A stretch of DNA of 64,000 nt, taken from positions 4,755,078 to 4,819,077 of the forward strand of contig SJPJ01000001.1 in the NCBI GenBank assembly GCA_007859835.1, given 5' to 3'. The position numbers and the translations under genes were made by a program. The notes beneath the pieces are model-generated. The model did no database searches. It saw nothing but the letters and a program-made list of their open reading frames with translations, and had not been told where the DNA came from. The stretch is from Novipirellula herctigrandis. Its GTDB lineage: Bacteria; Planctomycetota; Planctomycetia; Pirellulales; Pirellulaceae. Shown one piece after another: positions 37,096 to 45,534 of the stretch (positions within the stretch are counted from its first letter, which is position 1; every line of letters begins with the position of its first letter).

Positions 37096-39351
37096 ATGGC
37101 ATTCACACAACAAGATCGTTTTCTGCGGATCACGAAAGGGCCTCTCGACGAAAGTGAAGTCATTCTAACAGGGATCTCGGGGCACGAAGCGATGTCTCGA
37201 TTGTATAATTTTCAGCTGGAATTTGTCTCCAGCAAGTTGGACTTGAAGCCGGTCGACTTAATTGGCCAGCCGATGACGATTGAATTGTCGCGTCATGACA
37301 AGGATGACAGCAAACTCGAGTCGCGTTTTATCAACGGTTACATCAGCCGTTTGAGCGCTGGCGTCGTCGAAACCGCTAAAAATGGAACTCGACATCGTGA
37401 ATATCGGGCGGAACTGGTCCCTTGGTTGTGGTTCCTTACTCAGACCGCTCGCTCGTACATCTTCTTTCCCGAATCCGAAGACAAAACGATCTTCAAAGTA
37501 ATCGAGGAAATCTTTGAGCGAGCAAAAGAAGAATATCACATCGAGCCGAAAGTGGATCTCCAAGGAATCAAGGAGCTAAATGATCGCGTCGTGAAGCATT
37601 GCGTCCAGTACCGTGAAACGGACTTCAACTTCATTTCGCGAATCATGGAACAATACGGCGTCTTTTATTACTTCACGCAAAAAGACGGCGAGCACAAACT
37701 GGTGCTCGATATGACCAAGAACTATCCCCAGGCGGTCGAAAGCAAAATCACGTACCCGGCTAATACTGGCGGTATGACACTCGTCGATCACATCACCAGC
37801 TGGGAACATTCCTACGAATTCGTCTCTGGCAAGTGGATGCATACAGACTACGATTTCGAAAATCCAACCACAAATTTGCGCAAAGATTCACCTGCGGTCT
37901 CATTAGAATTCCCCTCGGCTTCACAATATGAAGTTTACGACTATCCGGGCGAATACACGAAACCCGACGAAGGAAAGACCGATGCCCGCGTGCGTCAGGA
38001 AGAAGAGGAAGTGCCGCATGATTCCGTCTCTGTCACCAGTTTTTGTCGCACGCTCATGCCAGGGCATACGTTTGAACTTGACGGACATCCCGACGGCGAC
38101 GTGGTTTCGGAGCACGAAACACCCTACCTAATCACATCCATCCAGCACCGCGCGACACAACCAGGGCCCGATGCTGGAACCGGCGAAGTGGCAAGCTATA
38201 CCAATTCGTTCACCTGTATCCCTAGTAGTGTTCAATTTCGCCCGGCTCGGATCACTCCCAAACCGGTTGTCTCGGGAATCCAAACAGCGGTTGTGGTCGG
38301 CCCCAAGGGAGAAGAAATTCATACTGACGAATATGGGCGAATCAAGGTTGCGTTTCACTGGGACCGCGAAGATGACGACCGCAAGAAAAAGCCTCGCAAG
38401 AAAGTCGACAACGGCGAAATGTTCTTTTGCTGGGTTCGCGTCGCACAGAGTATCGCCGGGAACAAATGGGGCTTCATGGCGATCCCACGAATCGGTCAAG
38501 AAGTTGTCGTCGATTTTATCGAAGGCGATCCTGATCGACCGCTCGTGATCGGAAGCGCCTACAACCAGGGGCAAATGCCCTACTACGATCCCGAAGAACA
38601 TAAAACAAAAACGTACATCAAAACCAATTCGTCGCCAGGCGGCGAGGGATTCAATGAACTGAGGTTCGAGGATAAAAAAGACAAGGAACAAATCTTCGTT
38701 CATGCCGAACGGAATATGGACGTGCGTGTTAAGAATGATTCCCTTGAACGAATTTATGGCAACCGCCATGAAATCGTCGGCTGGGAAAAAGACGGTGATA
38801 AAGGTGGCAGCCAAAAAGAAGAAATTAAAAAGGACAAGGACACCAAAGTCCACGCTAATCAAACCGAGCATATCGGTGGCGACATGAAATTGCTGGTCGG
38901 CGGAATCGACGGCGACGGCAATCAAGACATTGTGGTCAAGAAAGACAAGAAGGAATTGATCGAGGGGGATGCACACTTGCACGTTAAAGGCAAAAGCCTT
39001 GAAGCCATTGATGGAAATCGCAATACAGCCGTCGGTGGGGATCAAGTGTTGGAAGTCAGTGGCAGCAGTGCGCACATCGCCGGTGCGGATCACTTGCTAA
39101 AAGGAATGAACATCTCGGTCGAAGGCCAAGCAATCTGTATCAAGTCGGGCGGCAATTCCATCACCATTGACCCTTCGGGAGTGACGATTGTTGGTACTTT
39201 AGTACGGATCAATAGCGGCCCGGCACCGCCGGTAATCTCTCAGGCCAGCATGCTACAAAGCATGGCACCCGAGGACGCCGAAGAAGCCGAACCGGCCGAA
39301 CCAAGCCAAGCCGACGATTCAAACACCGGAGCTAAGTCCGCACCCGATTAG
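37096..39351 (+). CDS. vgrG: T6SS spike protein VgrG
   Basis: The 751-residue product has the gp27-like N-terminal domain (QQDRFLRITKGPLDESEV, FNFISRIMEQYGVFYYF), then the gp5 OB-fold with GEEIHTDEYGRIKVAFHWDR and FCWVRVAQSIAGNKWGFMAIPRIGQEV (the last motif being nearly universal in VgrG), and a triple-helical repeat region (ERIYGNRHEIVGW to LEVSGSSAHIAGADH). The C-terminus is a short acidic tail (DAEEAEPAEPSQADD), with no fused effector domain. The trimer caps the Hcp tube and is sharpened by a PAAR protein, here encoded 67 bases downstream. Confidence 0.96.
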   Translation: MAFTQQDRFLRITKGPLDESEVILTGISGHEAMSRLYNFQLEFVSSKLDLKPVDLIGQPMTIELSRHDKDDSKLESRFINGYISRLSAGVVETAKNGTRHREYRAELVPWLWFLTQTARSYIFFPESEDKTIFKVIEEIFERAKEEYHIEPKVDLQGIKELNDRVVKHCVQYRETDFNFISRIMEQYGVFYYFTQKDGEHKLVLDMTKNYPQAVESKITYPANTGGMTLVDHITSWEHSYEFVSGKWMHTDYDFENPTTNLRKDSPAVSLEFPSASQYEVYDYPGEYTKPDEGKTDARVRQEEEEVPHDSVSVTSFCRTLMPGHTFELDGHPDGDVVSEHETPYLITSIQHRATQPGPDAGTGEVASYTNSFTCIPSSVQFRPARITPKPVVSGIQTAVVVGPKGEEIHTDEYGRIKVAFHWDREDDDRKKKPRKKVDNGEMFFCWVRVAQSIAGNKWGFMAIPRIGQEVVVDFIEGDPDRPLVIGSAYNQGQMPYYDPEEHKTKTYIKTNSSPGGEGFNELRFEDKKDKEQIFVHAERNMDVRVKNDSLERIYGNRHEIVGWEKDGDKGGSQKEEIKKDKDTKVHANQTEHIGGDMKLLVGGIDGDGNQDIVVKKDKKELIEGDAHLHVKGKSLEAIDGNRNTAVGGDQVLEVSGSSAHIAGADHLLKGMNISVEGQAICIKSGGNSITIDPSGVTIVGTLVRINSGPAPPVISQASMLQSMAPEDAEEAEPAEPSQADDSNTGAKSAPD

Positions 39352-39418
39352 TCAAACCTCATTCATTGGCTACCGTATGAGAAAAGACTAGCAAGCTCGA
39401 TTCAAAGAAATTCCCGTC

Positions 39419-40240
39419 ATGAAACCCGCAGCCCGTATAGGCGATATGCACGTCTGCCCGATGGTCACGCCGGGGACACCACCGGTCCCACACGTTGGCG
39501 GACCTGTCAGTATCGGCGAGCCGACGGTGTTGATTGGTATGATGCCAGCCGCGCGGATGGGCGACATGTGCGTCTGTGTTGGCCCTCCCGACTCAATCGC
39601 GATGGGGTCTCCGTCGGTATTGATTGGCATGAAGCCTGCCGCACGCTTGGGAGACCCGACGATTCACGGCGGCGTAATCACGGTTGGTTGCCCAACCGTA
39701 TTGATCGGAGAGTCTGGCGGCGGAGGTGGTGCTGGGGGCGGCGGGGGTGCCGCAGGCGGAGGCGGTGCAGCAGGAATGGCCACCGGGACGGCAGCAGCAC
39801 CGGCAACACCGAGTAATGGTCCCTTTGATTCAGCAGACGAGGCAGCCCGAGCAGCGTTGAACGCTGCCAATCCGCCATCTATCCGCGACAACCTTGAATA
39901 TTCAGGGATGATTTACCAAGGTAGTGACGGCAAATTCTACTACACCGGACCGGTTCAAGGGTCAGATCAAGGAGCCAATCCGTTCACCGATGCGCCGGCT
40001 CCCGCTGGAACAACATCGGTGGCCAGCTATCACACCCATGCTGACTATTCCACCGTGGATCCATCAACGGGTGCTGCGATCCGAACAAGCGATCCAGCGA
40101 ACGATGGATTCAACAGTGACAATTTTTCAACTCAAGATAAGACTGTCTTTACCAACCGTGGTGAAGTTGGCTATCTGGGGACGCCAAGTGGTACGTTCCG
40201 TAAATATGATCCTGCAACGGGTACCGACAGCGTACTCTAA
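39419..40240 (+). CDS. PAAR spike tip fused to a candidate toxin domain
   Basis: The product has 273 residues. Residues 1-105 hold three PAAR-type repeats (MKPAARIGDMHVCP, MMPAARMGDMCVCV, MKPAARLGDPTIHG) that form the metal-tipped cone on VgrG. A glycine/alanine-rich linker follows (about 100-145). The C-terminal ~125 residues contain FDSADEAARAAL, YHTHADYS with His205 and His207, FSTQDKTVFTNRGEVGYLGTPSG and KYDP. This resembles the DUF4329 family found at the ends of Rhs and other polymorphic toxins, and the HxH...SxxD spacing recalls JAB/MPN metalloproteases (low certainty). It is thus a candidate evolved PAAR effector. The next gene could encode the immunity protein. Confidence 0.85.
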   Translation: MKPAARIGDMHVCPMVTPGTPPVPHVGGPVSIGEPTVLIGMMPAARMGDMCVCVGPPDSIAMGSPSVLIGMKPAARLGDPTIHGGVITVGCPTVLIGESGGGGGAGGGGGAAGGGGAAGMATGTAAAPATPSNGPFDSADEAARAALNAANPPSIRDNLEYSGMIYQGSDGKFYYTGPVQGSDQGANPFTDAPAPAGTTSVASYHTHADYSTVDPSTGAAIRTSDPANDGFNSDNFSTQDKTVFTNRGEVGYLGTPSGTFRKYDPATGTDSVL

Positions 40241-40295
40241 AGCTGAAACATCGATGATGATGATCACCAATACAATGACGATCGAGCGATAAATC

Positions 40296-40814
40296 ATGGG
40301 AAAAATCGAAGTCTTACAAAACTGCCTCGGTCGCCACTATTTAACCATCCACACGGCGTTGGAAGTTCTCGCACGTCGCACACTCAAGCTGGTCGATTAC
40401 GAAATTTTGATTGTGGTCGACAACGGTGTCGAGACGGTGATTTTCAAGGACACGCGTGATCAGTCTGACGCTCTAGTGAACTTTGGTGTTCAGCCCGAGC
40501 TCAAATTCGTACTTGCGGCGGAGCATCTACTGGAAACTCTCAAGGAACTGAAGCAACTTGAAATCGCAGTTTCCATCAAGGGAAAACACTACCAAATCAT
40601 CGATGTTTCTGTGAAAGCTTTCCGAGAAAAATTAGAGGTGGACTTAGTAAACTACAAAATTCAATTGGTACGTGACGGAGAATCTGTTGTTGCCATCTTC
40701 ACAGACAAAGACCGCGACCCCATGACTCGCGGCCACAATCCGAAATGCCCTAGTTTTGAAGTGGAACTCAACCCAGACGATCTCAGAGTTCGCCGTGCCA
40801 ATTTTATTCGTTGA
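40296..40814 (+). CDS. Unknown protein next to the PAAR effector, candidate immunity protein
   Basis: The 172-residue soluble protein has no signal peptide and no known motif that I recognise. It contains two similar halves: VDYEILIVVDNGVETVIFKD and VNYKIQLVRDGESVVAIFTD, suggesting an internal duplication of a beta-hairpin module. It starts 55 bases after the PAAR gene in the same direction. Size, position and lack of export signal fit a cytoplasmic immunity protein (inference). Translation start ATG has only a weak GAG nine bases upstream. Confidence 0.7.
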   Translation: MGKIEVLQNCLGRHYLTIHTALEVLARRTLKLVDYEILIVVDNGVETVIFKDTRDQSDALVNFGVQPELKFVLAAEHLLETLKELKQLEIAVSIKGKHYQIIDVSVKAFREKLEVDLVNYKIQLVRDGESVVAIFTDKDRDPMTRGHNPKCPSFEVELNPDDLRVRRANFIR

Positions 40815-40836
40815 AAACCAATTTCAGAGAGCACGG

Positions 40837-41037
40837 ATGGCGGCAAATAGCCAAGGCCTTTCCTTCCCCGAAAAGCTTTGCTTCAACCGTGAGCAATAAA
40901 GTGGGATCCACACGCAATCAATTTCCGCTTGTGAATGGATTGAACGGATCGCCGACATTTCTGCCAATAGTGCTTCACGTCTCAAGGATGCAATCAAAGA
41001 TCTTTATCCGGTCTTTGCAGAAGCACGGAAGATCTAA
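40837..41037 (+). pseudogene. Short ORF broken by an in-frame stop
   Basis: A frame starting at the ATG at 40837 (with GAGAG just upstream) runs MAANSQGLSFPEKLCFNREQ, meets TAA at 40897, and continues open to TAA at 41035 with protein-like text: CEWIERIADISANSASRLKD and DLYPVFAEARKI. The total would be 66 residues if the stop were absent. It may be a decayed small gene (or a 5' piece of the next gene), or the second part may use its own unseen start. A sequencing error is also possible. Confidence 0.4.
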
Positions 41038-41112
41038 TGGAAGGTTTGACCGCACCAAACCCATCCTTCTCCATCTTAAACAGGTGTTATCACTAACAAA
41101 AGAGAACGCAAT

Positions 41113-41604
41113 ATGGGCTTCACACCAGACGACAAAATCGATCGTTGGATGAAGGCGGCGGGTCAAGTTGGCAAAAGTCAATCGGTTCGCCAGCGCGTCG
41201 TGATTGCTGGCGAGTTCCTCGAAAAGACGGCCCGAATGTCCGAGGCCCAAGCGTGCGGATGCCTCACAGGAATTGACTTTTCCAAACCTGTGAAAATGAT
41301 ACGTTTACCCGACTCAATCTACGTGCAGTACGTTCAGAAGCACAATGGGATTTGGTTTACAGACACTGGTTTGACACCTGACTTGGTTGGCTTGGCCGGT
41401 GGAAAACGAACACGCAAACTATTCAAGCCCGTTGGCGTCGTCCATGCCCTGCAGTCCACCGCTCGAGCGATCAAAGACACTTGGACTACCGACCGCCTAT
41501 TTCAGTCCATCTCGCCTGCTGCGAGAGGAAAATTGGGCCAGATGACGCGTGGTGGTGGAACGCAGTACATCGTCTTTGATAAATTTCGCATGCAACAAAT
41601 CTAA
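41113..41604 (+). CDS. Candidate small T6SS cargo with a C-terminal GGGTQY motif
   Basis: The 163-residue product starts at an ATG with AAGAGA eight bases upstream. It has no signal peptide. The segment IYVQYVQKHNGIWFTDTGL, then HALQSTARAIKDTWTTDR and GGGTQYIVFDKF, recalls ADP-ribosyltransferase-like polymorphic-toxin domains (type 46 or TNT-like), but I cannot confirm this. It lies within the hcp1-hcp2 cargo region, and no obvious cognate immunity gene follows directly. Alternatively it is an unrelated hypothetical protein. Confidence 0.6.
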   Translation: MGFTPDDKIDRWMKAAGQVGKSQSVRQRVVIAGEFLEKTARMSEAQACGCLTGIDFSKPVKMIRLPDSIYVQYVQKHNGIWFTDTGLTPDLVGLAGGKRTRKLFKPVGVVHALQSTARAIKDTWTTDRLFQSISPAARGKLGQMTRGGGTQYIVFDKFRMQQI

Positions 41605-41840
41605 ACCGTCAATCAACTCGGAGCACCACCTTCGAGTCATGCTGCGCACCCACTCGATTGCGATTCTGCTAACCGCCTTTTTTGGGTCGGTCACCCCAGC
41701 TTGGACGTCCTTGAAATCATAGCGATTTCGAGCGGCTTTTGGTGCATTTTCGACAACATACGCTCCTTTCTAACGACAACAGATATGTCAACCAGAACGT
41801 TACGGCTTACTCACAATCGTTAACGCAAAGGAGATATATC

Positions 41841-42569
41841 ATGATCACGAATCTTAGAATTGGCTCACGTGGTTCGCTGGTTAAAAAATTGCAGCTTGCT
41901 CTAAACGCGAAATTGCGACCAAGTCGAAATTTGGCTCCCGATGGAATTTTTGGCGGAAAGACCTACCAAGCAGTAAAAGCCTTCCAAGTCGATAGGTGGC
42001 TCGTAGAAGACGGTGTTGCTGGGGTGTGTACCCAAAACGCCCTTTATGACAAAGAGACTTACCTTTCCGTTTTGCATCTCATTCCGTTTATACCGCAACC
42101 CACTCTAACCACTTGTTGGGCAGCGAGTACGGCAATGATGACGAATTCAACGGTCGCCAAGGTAAAGGCAAAGACACCACAAGATATGTGGAGTGACCAA
42201 GCGGGGCTATTCAACAAGTCGAACACAAATGACGCAATGACTTCGGGAAATCGGTATGCCCGCATTCACAATCTACGATGCAATCCGCCAATGTCTTGGG
42301 CGCTTTCAAGACTTCGAAGTGCGTTGCAGCGTAGTCCGTTAATGTTTGACATGCTGTGGAACGCTGACGACTATGTGAAGGGCGTTGGATCCCCCGGTCA
42401 CATGATCTGCGTCATTGGCATTCGAGGCGATGACGACCCTTCGGGCATAGGGACGACGCTACGCTTACACGACCCGTGGAAACCAAATATTGGTAAGAAA
42501 AAATCGGTCAATGCAATGAAATGGCTCAACGAAGTTCCCACCCGAACCTACCGAGTTTTCGCAAAATAG
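41841..42569 (+). CDS. Peptidoglycan-binding protein with papain/C39-like peptidase domain, candidate effector
   Basis: The 242-residue product starts at an ATG with AAGGAG eight bases upstream, so the 34 codons further upstream in frame are not used. Residues 5-60 are a PG_binding_1 domain (GSRGSLVKKLQLALNA, LAPDGIFGGKTYQAVKAFQ). The rest is a papain-like fold: QPTLTTCWAASTAMM with Cys92, GHMICVIGI with His187, and LHDPW with Asp211. There is no signal peptide, so delivery by the T6SS would explain how a wall-binding peptidase reaches its target. C39_2-like, or a bacterial papain-like effector or amidase, are the options. Confidence 0.82.
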   Translation: MITNLRIGSRGSLVKKLQLALNAKLRPSRNLAPDGIFGGKTYQAVKAFQVDRWLVEDGVAGVCTQNALYDKETYLSVLHLIPFIPQPTLTTCWAASTAMMTNSTVAKVKAKTPQDMWSDQAGLFNKSNTNDAMTSGNRYARIHNLRCNPPMSWALSRLRSALQRSPLMFDMLWNADDYVKGVGSPGHMICVIGIRGDDDPSGIGTTLRLHDPWKPNIGKKKSVNAMKWLNEVPTRTYRVFAK

Positions 42570-43283
42570 TCTGCTAGCGTTTTTAACCAATTAGCATCTC
42601 AGTGCACGTGTGAATATGGGATTTACTGAATCACCTACGAGGAAGTCGGCCAAGGTTCTTGTTATAGGGGCTTAATGATTGCGTTCGACTGCGATTTGAG
42701 CTTCAAGACGTTCTTGGAATCTGGGACGAGTGTTCACACGTGCAAAAAGATGGGTGTTCACACGTGCAAAAAATCGGGTGTTCGGATGAATCACCTCGAA
42801 TTGGATCGAAGTGTCAAGATTGTTCCGCAGTCGAACATCTCGGGTGAAAGCTTCTAAACCAGCAATCGCCAGTAAGAAATCATCAAAAAACGACGCCAAC
42901 CGAATTGAATTCGATAAGCGACTCGCATTTCTTTGCACATGAATCGTTGGTGACGATTGGCATCGTATTCCCGAGGAAGAACACTTCCCCACGCCCGAGT
43001 TTTGCTACTCGTCTTTGAATTGGTGTTGGGATTCGTCTTTGGATTCATGGCATCTTTCCGAAAAACTTAATCGAGGTTGATGACAATAACTGTTCTCGTA
43101 ACCTTGCATGGGTAGTTGCTTGGTTTTCCGCAATTCATCGTTACTTTTCTCTCTAGTTTGTTAGCCGTTTCTTACGCAACTATTTGAGTCATTCAACGAG
43201 AACGGTTTCACGCCCTTCAGGCCGCGTCTTGCGGCCAATAAGCCTCGGTAGGTTTCGAAATTTCTTTTCTAAGGAACGATAAA
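42570..43283. other. 714-base gap with a small repeat and weak minus-strand ORFs
   Basis: No convincing gene is present. On the minus strand 42672-42992 could encode 106 residues (with the internal duplication FARVNTHL/FARVNTRP) and 42854-43048 could encode 64 residues. Both lack a clear ribosome site and they overlap each other in different frames. The region may be decayed cargo or immunity DNA. Confidence 0.35.
42730..42772. repeat. Two tandem 24-bp repeats
   Basis: gtgttcacacgtgcaaaaa occurs at 42730 and 42754, so the period is 24 bases. A third partial copy (gtgttcgg) begins at 42778. The unit contains the palindrome cacacgtg-like core. Confidence 0.8.
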
Positions 43284-44144
43284 ATGGCAGCAAGAATCAG
43301 TGGTTCGGTCGGAAGTTACGAGAGCGGTGCTAAAAACGTGAAAGCAGACATAACGACGGTCCAGCAGTTACTGACTGCGGCGGCGAAGAAACTTAGTCGT
43401 CCCCAGTTTGATCCTGGTGGGATTGATGGGTTAATCAGCCGCGTGGCCTCTCGCTCAGGAACGGTCAAGGCTATTACCGCATTCCAAAAGGAACAAGTTC
43501 GTATGATTCGCCCGGACAGTCGAATCGATGTCGGCGGGAACACCTGGGGAAAATTAACCAGTGCTGCAGGGACGGTTCCGGTTAAGACACCTACGCCTGC
43601 CAAGGGGCTGATCACCTTGACCGTTTCACACGGTGGACTGGTGCCAACGGGAACAAAACGAAAATCGGGCGAACCCGTCGGTACCTACAATGGTGCTTAT
43701 GAGTCGTCGTTTAAATTGTCGGGCGGATTGACCGGAACATTCCGTGGATCGATTTGGCCCAATGATATGACAGTGAAAGGGCACTTGCTCGACGGCACAT
43801 ACAATTTGCACATTGGGTTCCACAAGGGCGGCAGTGCTACGAAACAGACTGCGGCGAACCTAGTGGTAAAAACCAGTGGCATTCGAGCGGGATTGTTGGT
43901 TGAAATGCGCAAGTCGGTTTCGGTTAACAGCGACAGCTCATCCAAAAAAACTTCCTCCGGCATCAACATCCACAACGGAATCAGTTCCACCAAGCGATCC
44001 TCGGACGGATGTTTGAATTTGCCGCCGAACGATTGGAGCCGCTTCATGCAATTATTCATCGACGGTTTTCCAAATATCAACGATTGGCACGCTGAATACA
44101 AAAACACCGGAAAGAAGATCGGCACCCTGGTCATCCAACCGTGA
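43284..44144 (+). CDS. Peptidoglycan-binding protein with L,D-transpeptidase-like domain, candidate effector
   Basis: The 286-residue product starts at an ATG with AAGGA nine bases upstream. The N-terminal ~95 residues resemble a peptidoglycan-binding module (ADITTVQQLLTAAAKKL, IDGLISRVASRSGTVKAITAFQKEQ). After a Pro/Thr linker, residues 105-286 end with GINIHNG (His230) and SSDGCLNLPPNDW (Cys243), matching the HG...SxGC catalytic layout of YkuD L,D-transpeptidases. GKKIGTLVIQP closes the fold. There is no signal peptide. Within a T6SS cargo region this fits a wall-modifying toxin. No lipid anchor is visible. Confidence 0.78.
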   Translation: MAARISGSVGSYESGAKNVKADITTVQQLLTAAAKKLSRPQFDPGGIDGLISRVASRSGTVKAITAFQKEQVRMIRPDSRIDVGGNTWGKLTSAAGTVPVKTPTPAKGLITLTVSHGGLVPTGTKRKSGEPVGTYNGAYESSFKLSGGLTGTFRGSIWPNDMTVKGHLLDGTYNLHIGFHKGGSATKQTAANLVVKTSGIRAGLLVEMRKSVSVNSDSSSKKTSSGINIHNGISSTKRSSDGCLNLPPNDWSRFMQLFIDGFPNINDWHAEYKNTGKKIGTLVIQP

Positions 44145-44246
44145 TTCCACGCCCCATGGGAGCCGAGAACTAGCGATGATGGTTCGCTAGTTCAGCGGTA
44201 TCGATTCCAAAAAACTTGCCAAAAAACGCTCACAAACAGCAGAAGA

Positions 44247-44570
44247 ATGGCGAAATCGACGAAGGGCGACGATTTTGTGATGACAAGCTCGAAGCCGCCC
44301 GCGCGTCGAGGCGTCGCACAATCGCCCCGAGGATTGACCGGGGCGTCCTCAGGCTGCAACTTTCTGTTTAGCTTTTCAATTGAGGCACAACTGGCGGATT
44401 TCACGAGTCGGCGTGCGCAAACAACGGCACTAAAATTGATGAACGCGGTCGCTGTCGCCTATACACTTCAAATGCTGACACCACGAATGGTTGTCGGCGG
44501 AGCCCATCTAAAGGGTGTCACCGGAAAGAGCACGCGTGTGACGATTAATGGCAAAGCTATTTGTCTGTAA
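44247..44570 (+). CDS. Possible small protein of unknown function
   Basis: The 107-residue frame has codon use compatible with coding. Its C-terminal part (ALKLMNAVAVAYTLQM, RMVVGGAHLKGVTGKS) looks protein-like, while the first 35 residues are basic and low in order. No known motif, signal or ribosome site decides the start (ATG at 44247 or 44280). It could be a remnant of a larger cargo gene. Confidence 0.35.
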   Translation: MAKSTKGDDFVMTSSKPPARRGVAQSPRGLTGASSGCNFLFSFSIEAQLADFTSRRAQTTALKLMNAVAVAYTLQMLTPRMVVGGAHLKGVTGKSTRVTINGKAICL

Positions 44571-44838
44571 CGAGACGGCTCATTTCGGGATCGGAACGTT
44601 TGTCCGCATTGGCTAGCGGTAGTGCAAAACCCTTTGCCCAAAGCCCGAGGGATCCGGATTGGCTGCGTTTGTTTGACGGCACCGAGCAATCGTTATTGGA
44701 AGTCCATCGCAGCGAATTGTCCGATCACAACCGCGAATCGGCGACGATGATCCAGCGGACGCGGGTACTCTGCGACAGCGTGCCGCAGACATCACAGAGG
44801 TCGCCGAAGCCGCTCGCGAGGAAGTTTCGGACGGCTGA
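44561..44838 (+). pseudogene. Coding-like remnant with apparent frameshift
   Basis: A frame opening with TTG reads SALASGSAKPFAQSPRDPDW and LRLFDGTEQSLLEVHRSELS, then loses protein-like character after about 65 codons. In another frame GTLRQRAADITEVAEAAREE and then VSDG and TGA follows. Joined by one frameshift near 44765 the two would give about 90 residues. The first 10 bases overlap the preceding ORF. This is suggestive only. Confidence 0.25.
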
Positions 44839-45003
44839 AAGTGACTGCAGTTTTGTTTGCGAAGTTGGCCACCTTTTTTTCCATTTTTCCGCAACTCCTT
44901 GTGCGATGAAACGAAAATAGTTGTATGAGAGATGCGGTAATCAGGCCGCCAAAAAATCGACGTTTGCGCTTCCGTTTCCCGTTTTTCCAAAAGGAGAACA
45001 CAA

Positions 45004-45489
45004 ATGGCTGCTTACATTAAATTTGATGGCGTTAACGGAGAAAGTCGAGACAAAGACCACAAGGATTGGAGTGATTTGCTGACATTTTCGCAAACCATTC
45101 ACAAGCCGGGTGGAAGTGCTACCGGCGCAACTCGACGCCGTGGCGACACCATCATGGATGACATTCAGTGCACCAAGGAATTGGACAAGGCGAGCCCAAA
45201 GACTGCGGAAGCCGTTTGCAACGGCAAGGTGTTCCCCAAAGTGGAAATTGATCTCACCGCATCTTACACCGACGGTGGACGCGTGACTTATTTTCGGTAT
45301 GAACTGATGAATGTATCGGTGACGGGTTACGATGTCGGTGGTTCCGGGCAGGCTGAAGACGTTCCGACCGAGACTTTCTCGTTGAACTTTGAGGAAATCA
45401 AAGTTACTTACGCCGAAGCCGACACGGCTGGCAAAGTCAAGGGCAACGTCGAGTACGGATGGAAGGTCGAAGAAGGCGAAACTTTCTAA
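45004..45489 (+). CDS. hcp2: T6SS tube protein Hcp, copy 2
   Basis: The 161-residue product starts at an ATG with AAGGAG eight bases upstream. It is a close paralogue of the copy at 36.5 kb, with conserved blocks HKPGGSATGATRRRGDTIM, VFPKVEIDLTASYTD and FSLNFEEIKVTY. The differences cluster in the first 30 residues, around residues 52-67, and in the last 25. The different lumen or stacking surfaces might suit different cargo (inference). It is followed by a strong terminator, which marks the end of the cargo region. Confidence 0.96.
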   Translation: MAAYIKFDGVNGESRDKDHKDWSDLLTFSQTIHKPGGSATGATRRRGDTIMDDIQCTKELDKASPKTAEAVCNGKVFPKVEIDLTASYTDGGRVTYFRYELMNVSVTGYDVGGSGQAEDVPTETFSLNFEEIKVTYAEADTAGKVKGNVEYGWKVEEGETF

Positions 45490-45506
45490 GCCTATTCACA
45501 CAAGTC

Positions 45507-45534
45507 GTCCGCTGGCAATGTCGGCGGACTTTTT
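45507..45534 (+). terminator. Rho-independent terminator after hcp2
   Basis: gtccgc and gcggac form a 6-bp GC-rich stem around an 11-base loop (extendable by wobble pairs), and five T residues follow. It lies 18 bases after the hcp2 stop. Confidence 0.85.

Noticed and set aside
38128-39093. Long open frame antisense to vgrG (321 codons)
   Set aside because: It mirrors the codon bias of vgrG, has no ribosome site, and the protein text is not domain-like. It is a shadow of the real gene.
40811-41152. Plus-strand frame of 113 codons overlapping the 41.1-kb gene
   Set aside because: It overlaps the start of a gene with a good ribosome site. A different frame in the same DNA gives better protein-like text but contains a stop (reported as a pseudogene).
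42730-42772. CRISPR or site-specific recombination site
   Set aside because: Only two contiguous 24-bp copies, with no integrase, tRNA or spacer structure nearby.
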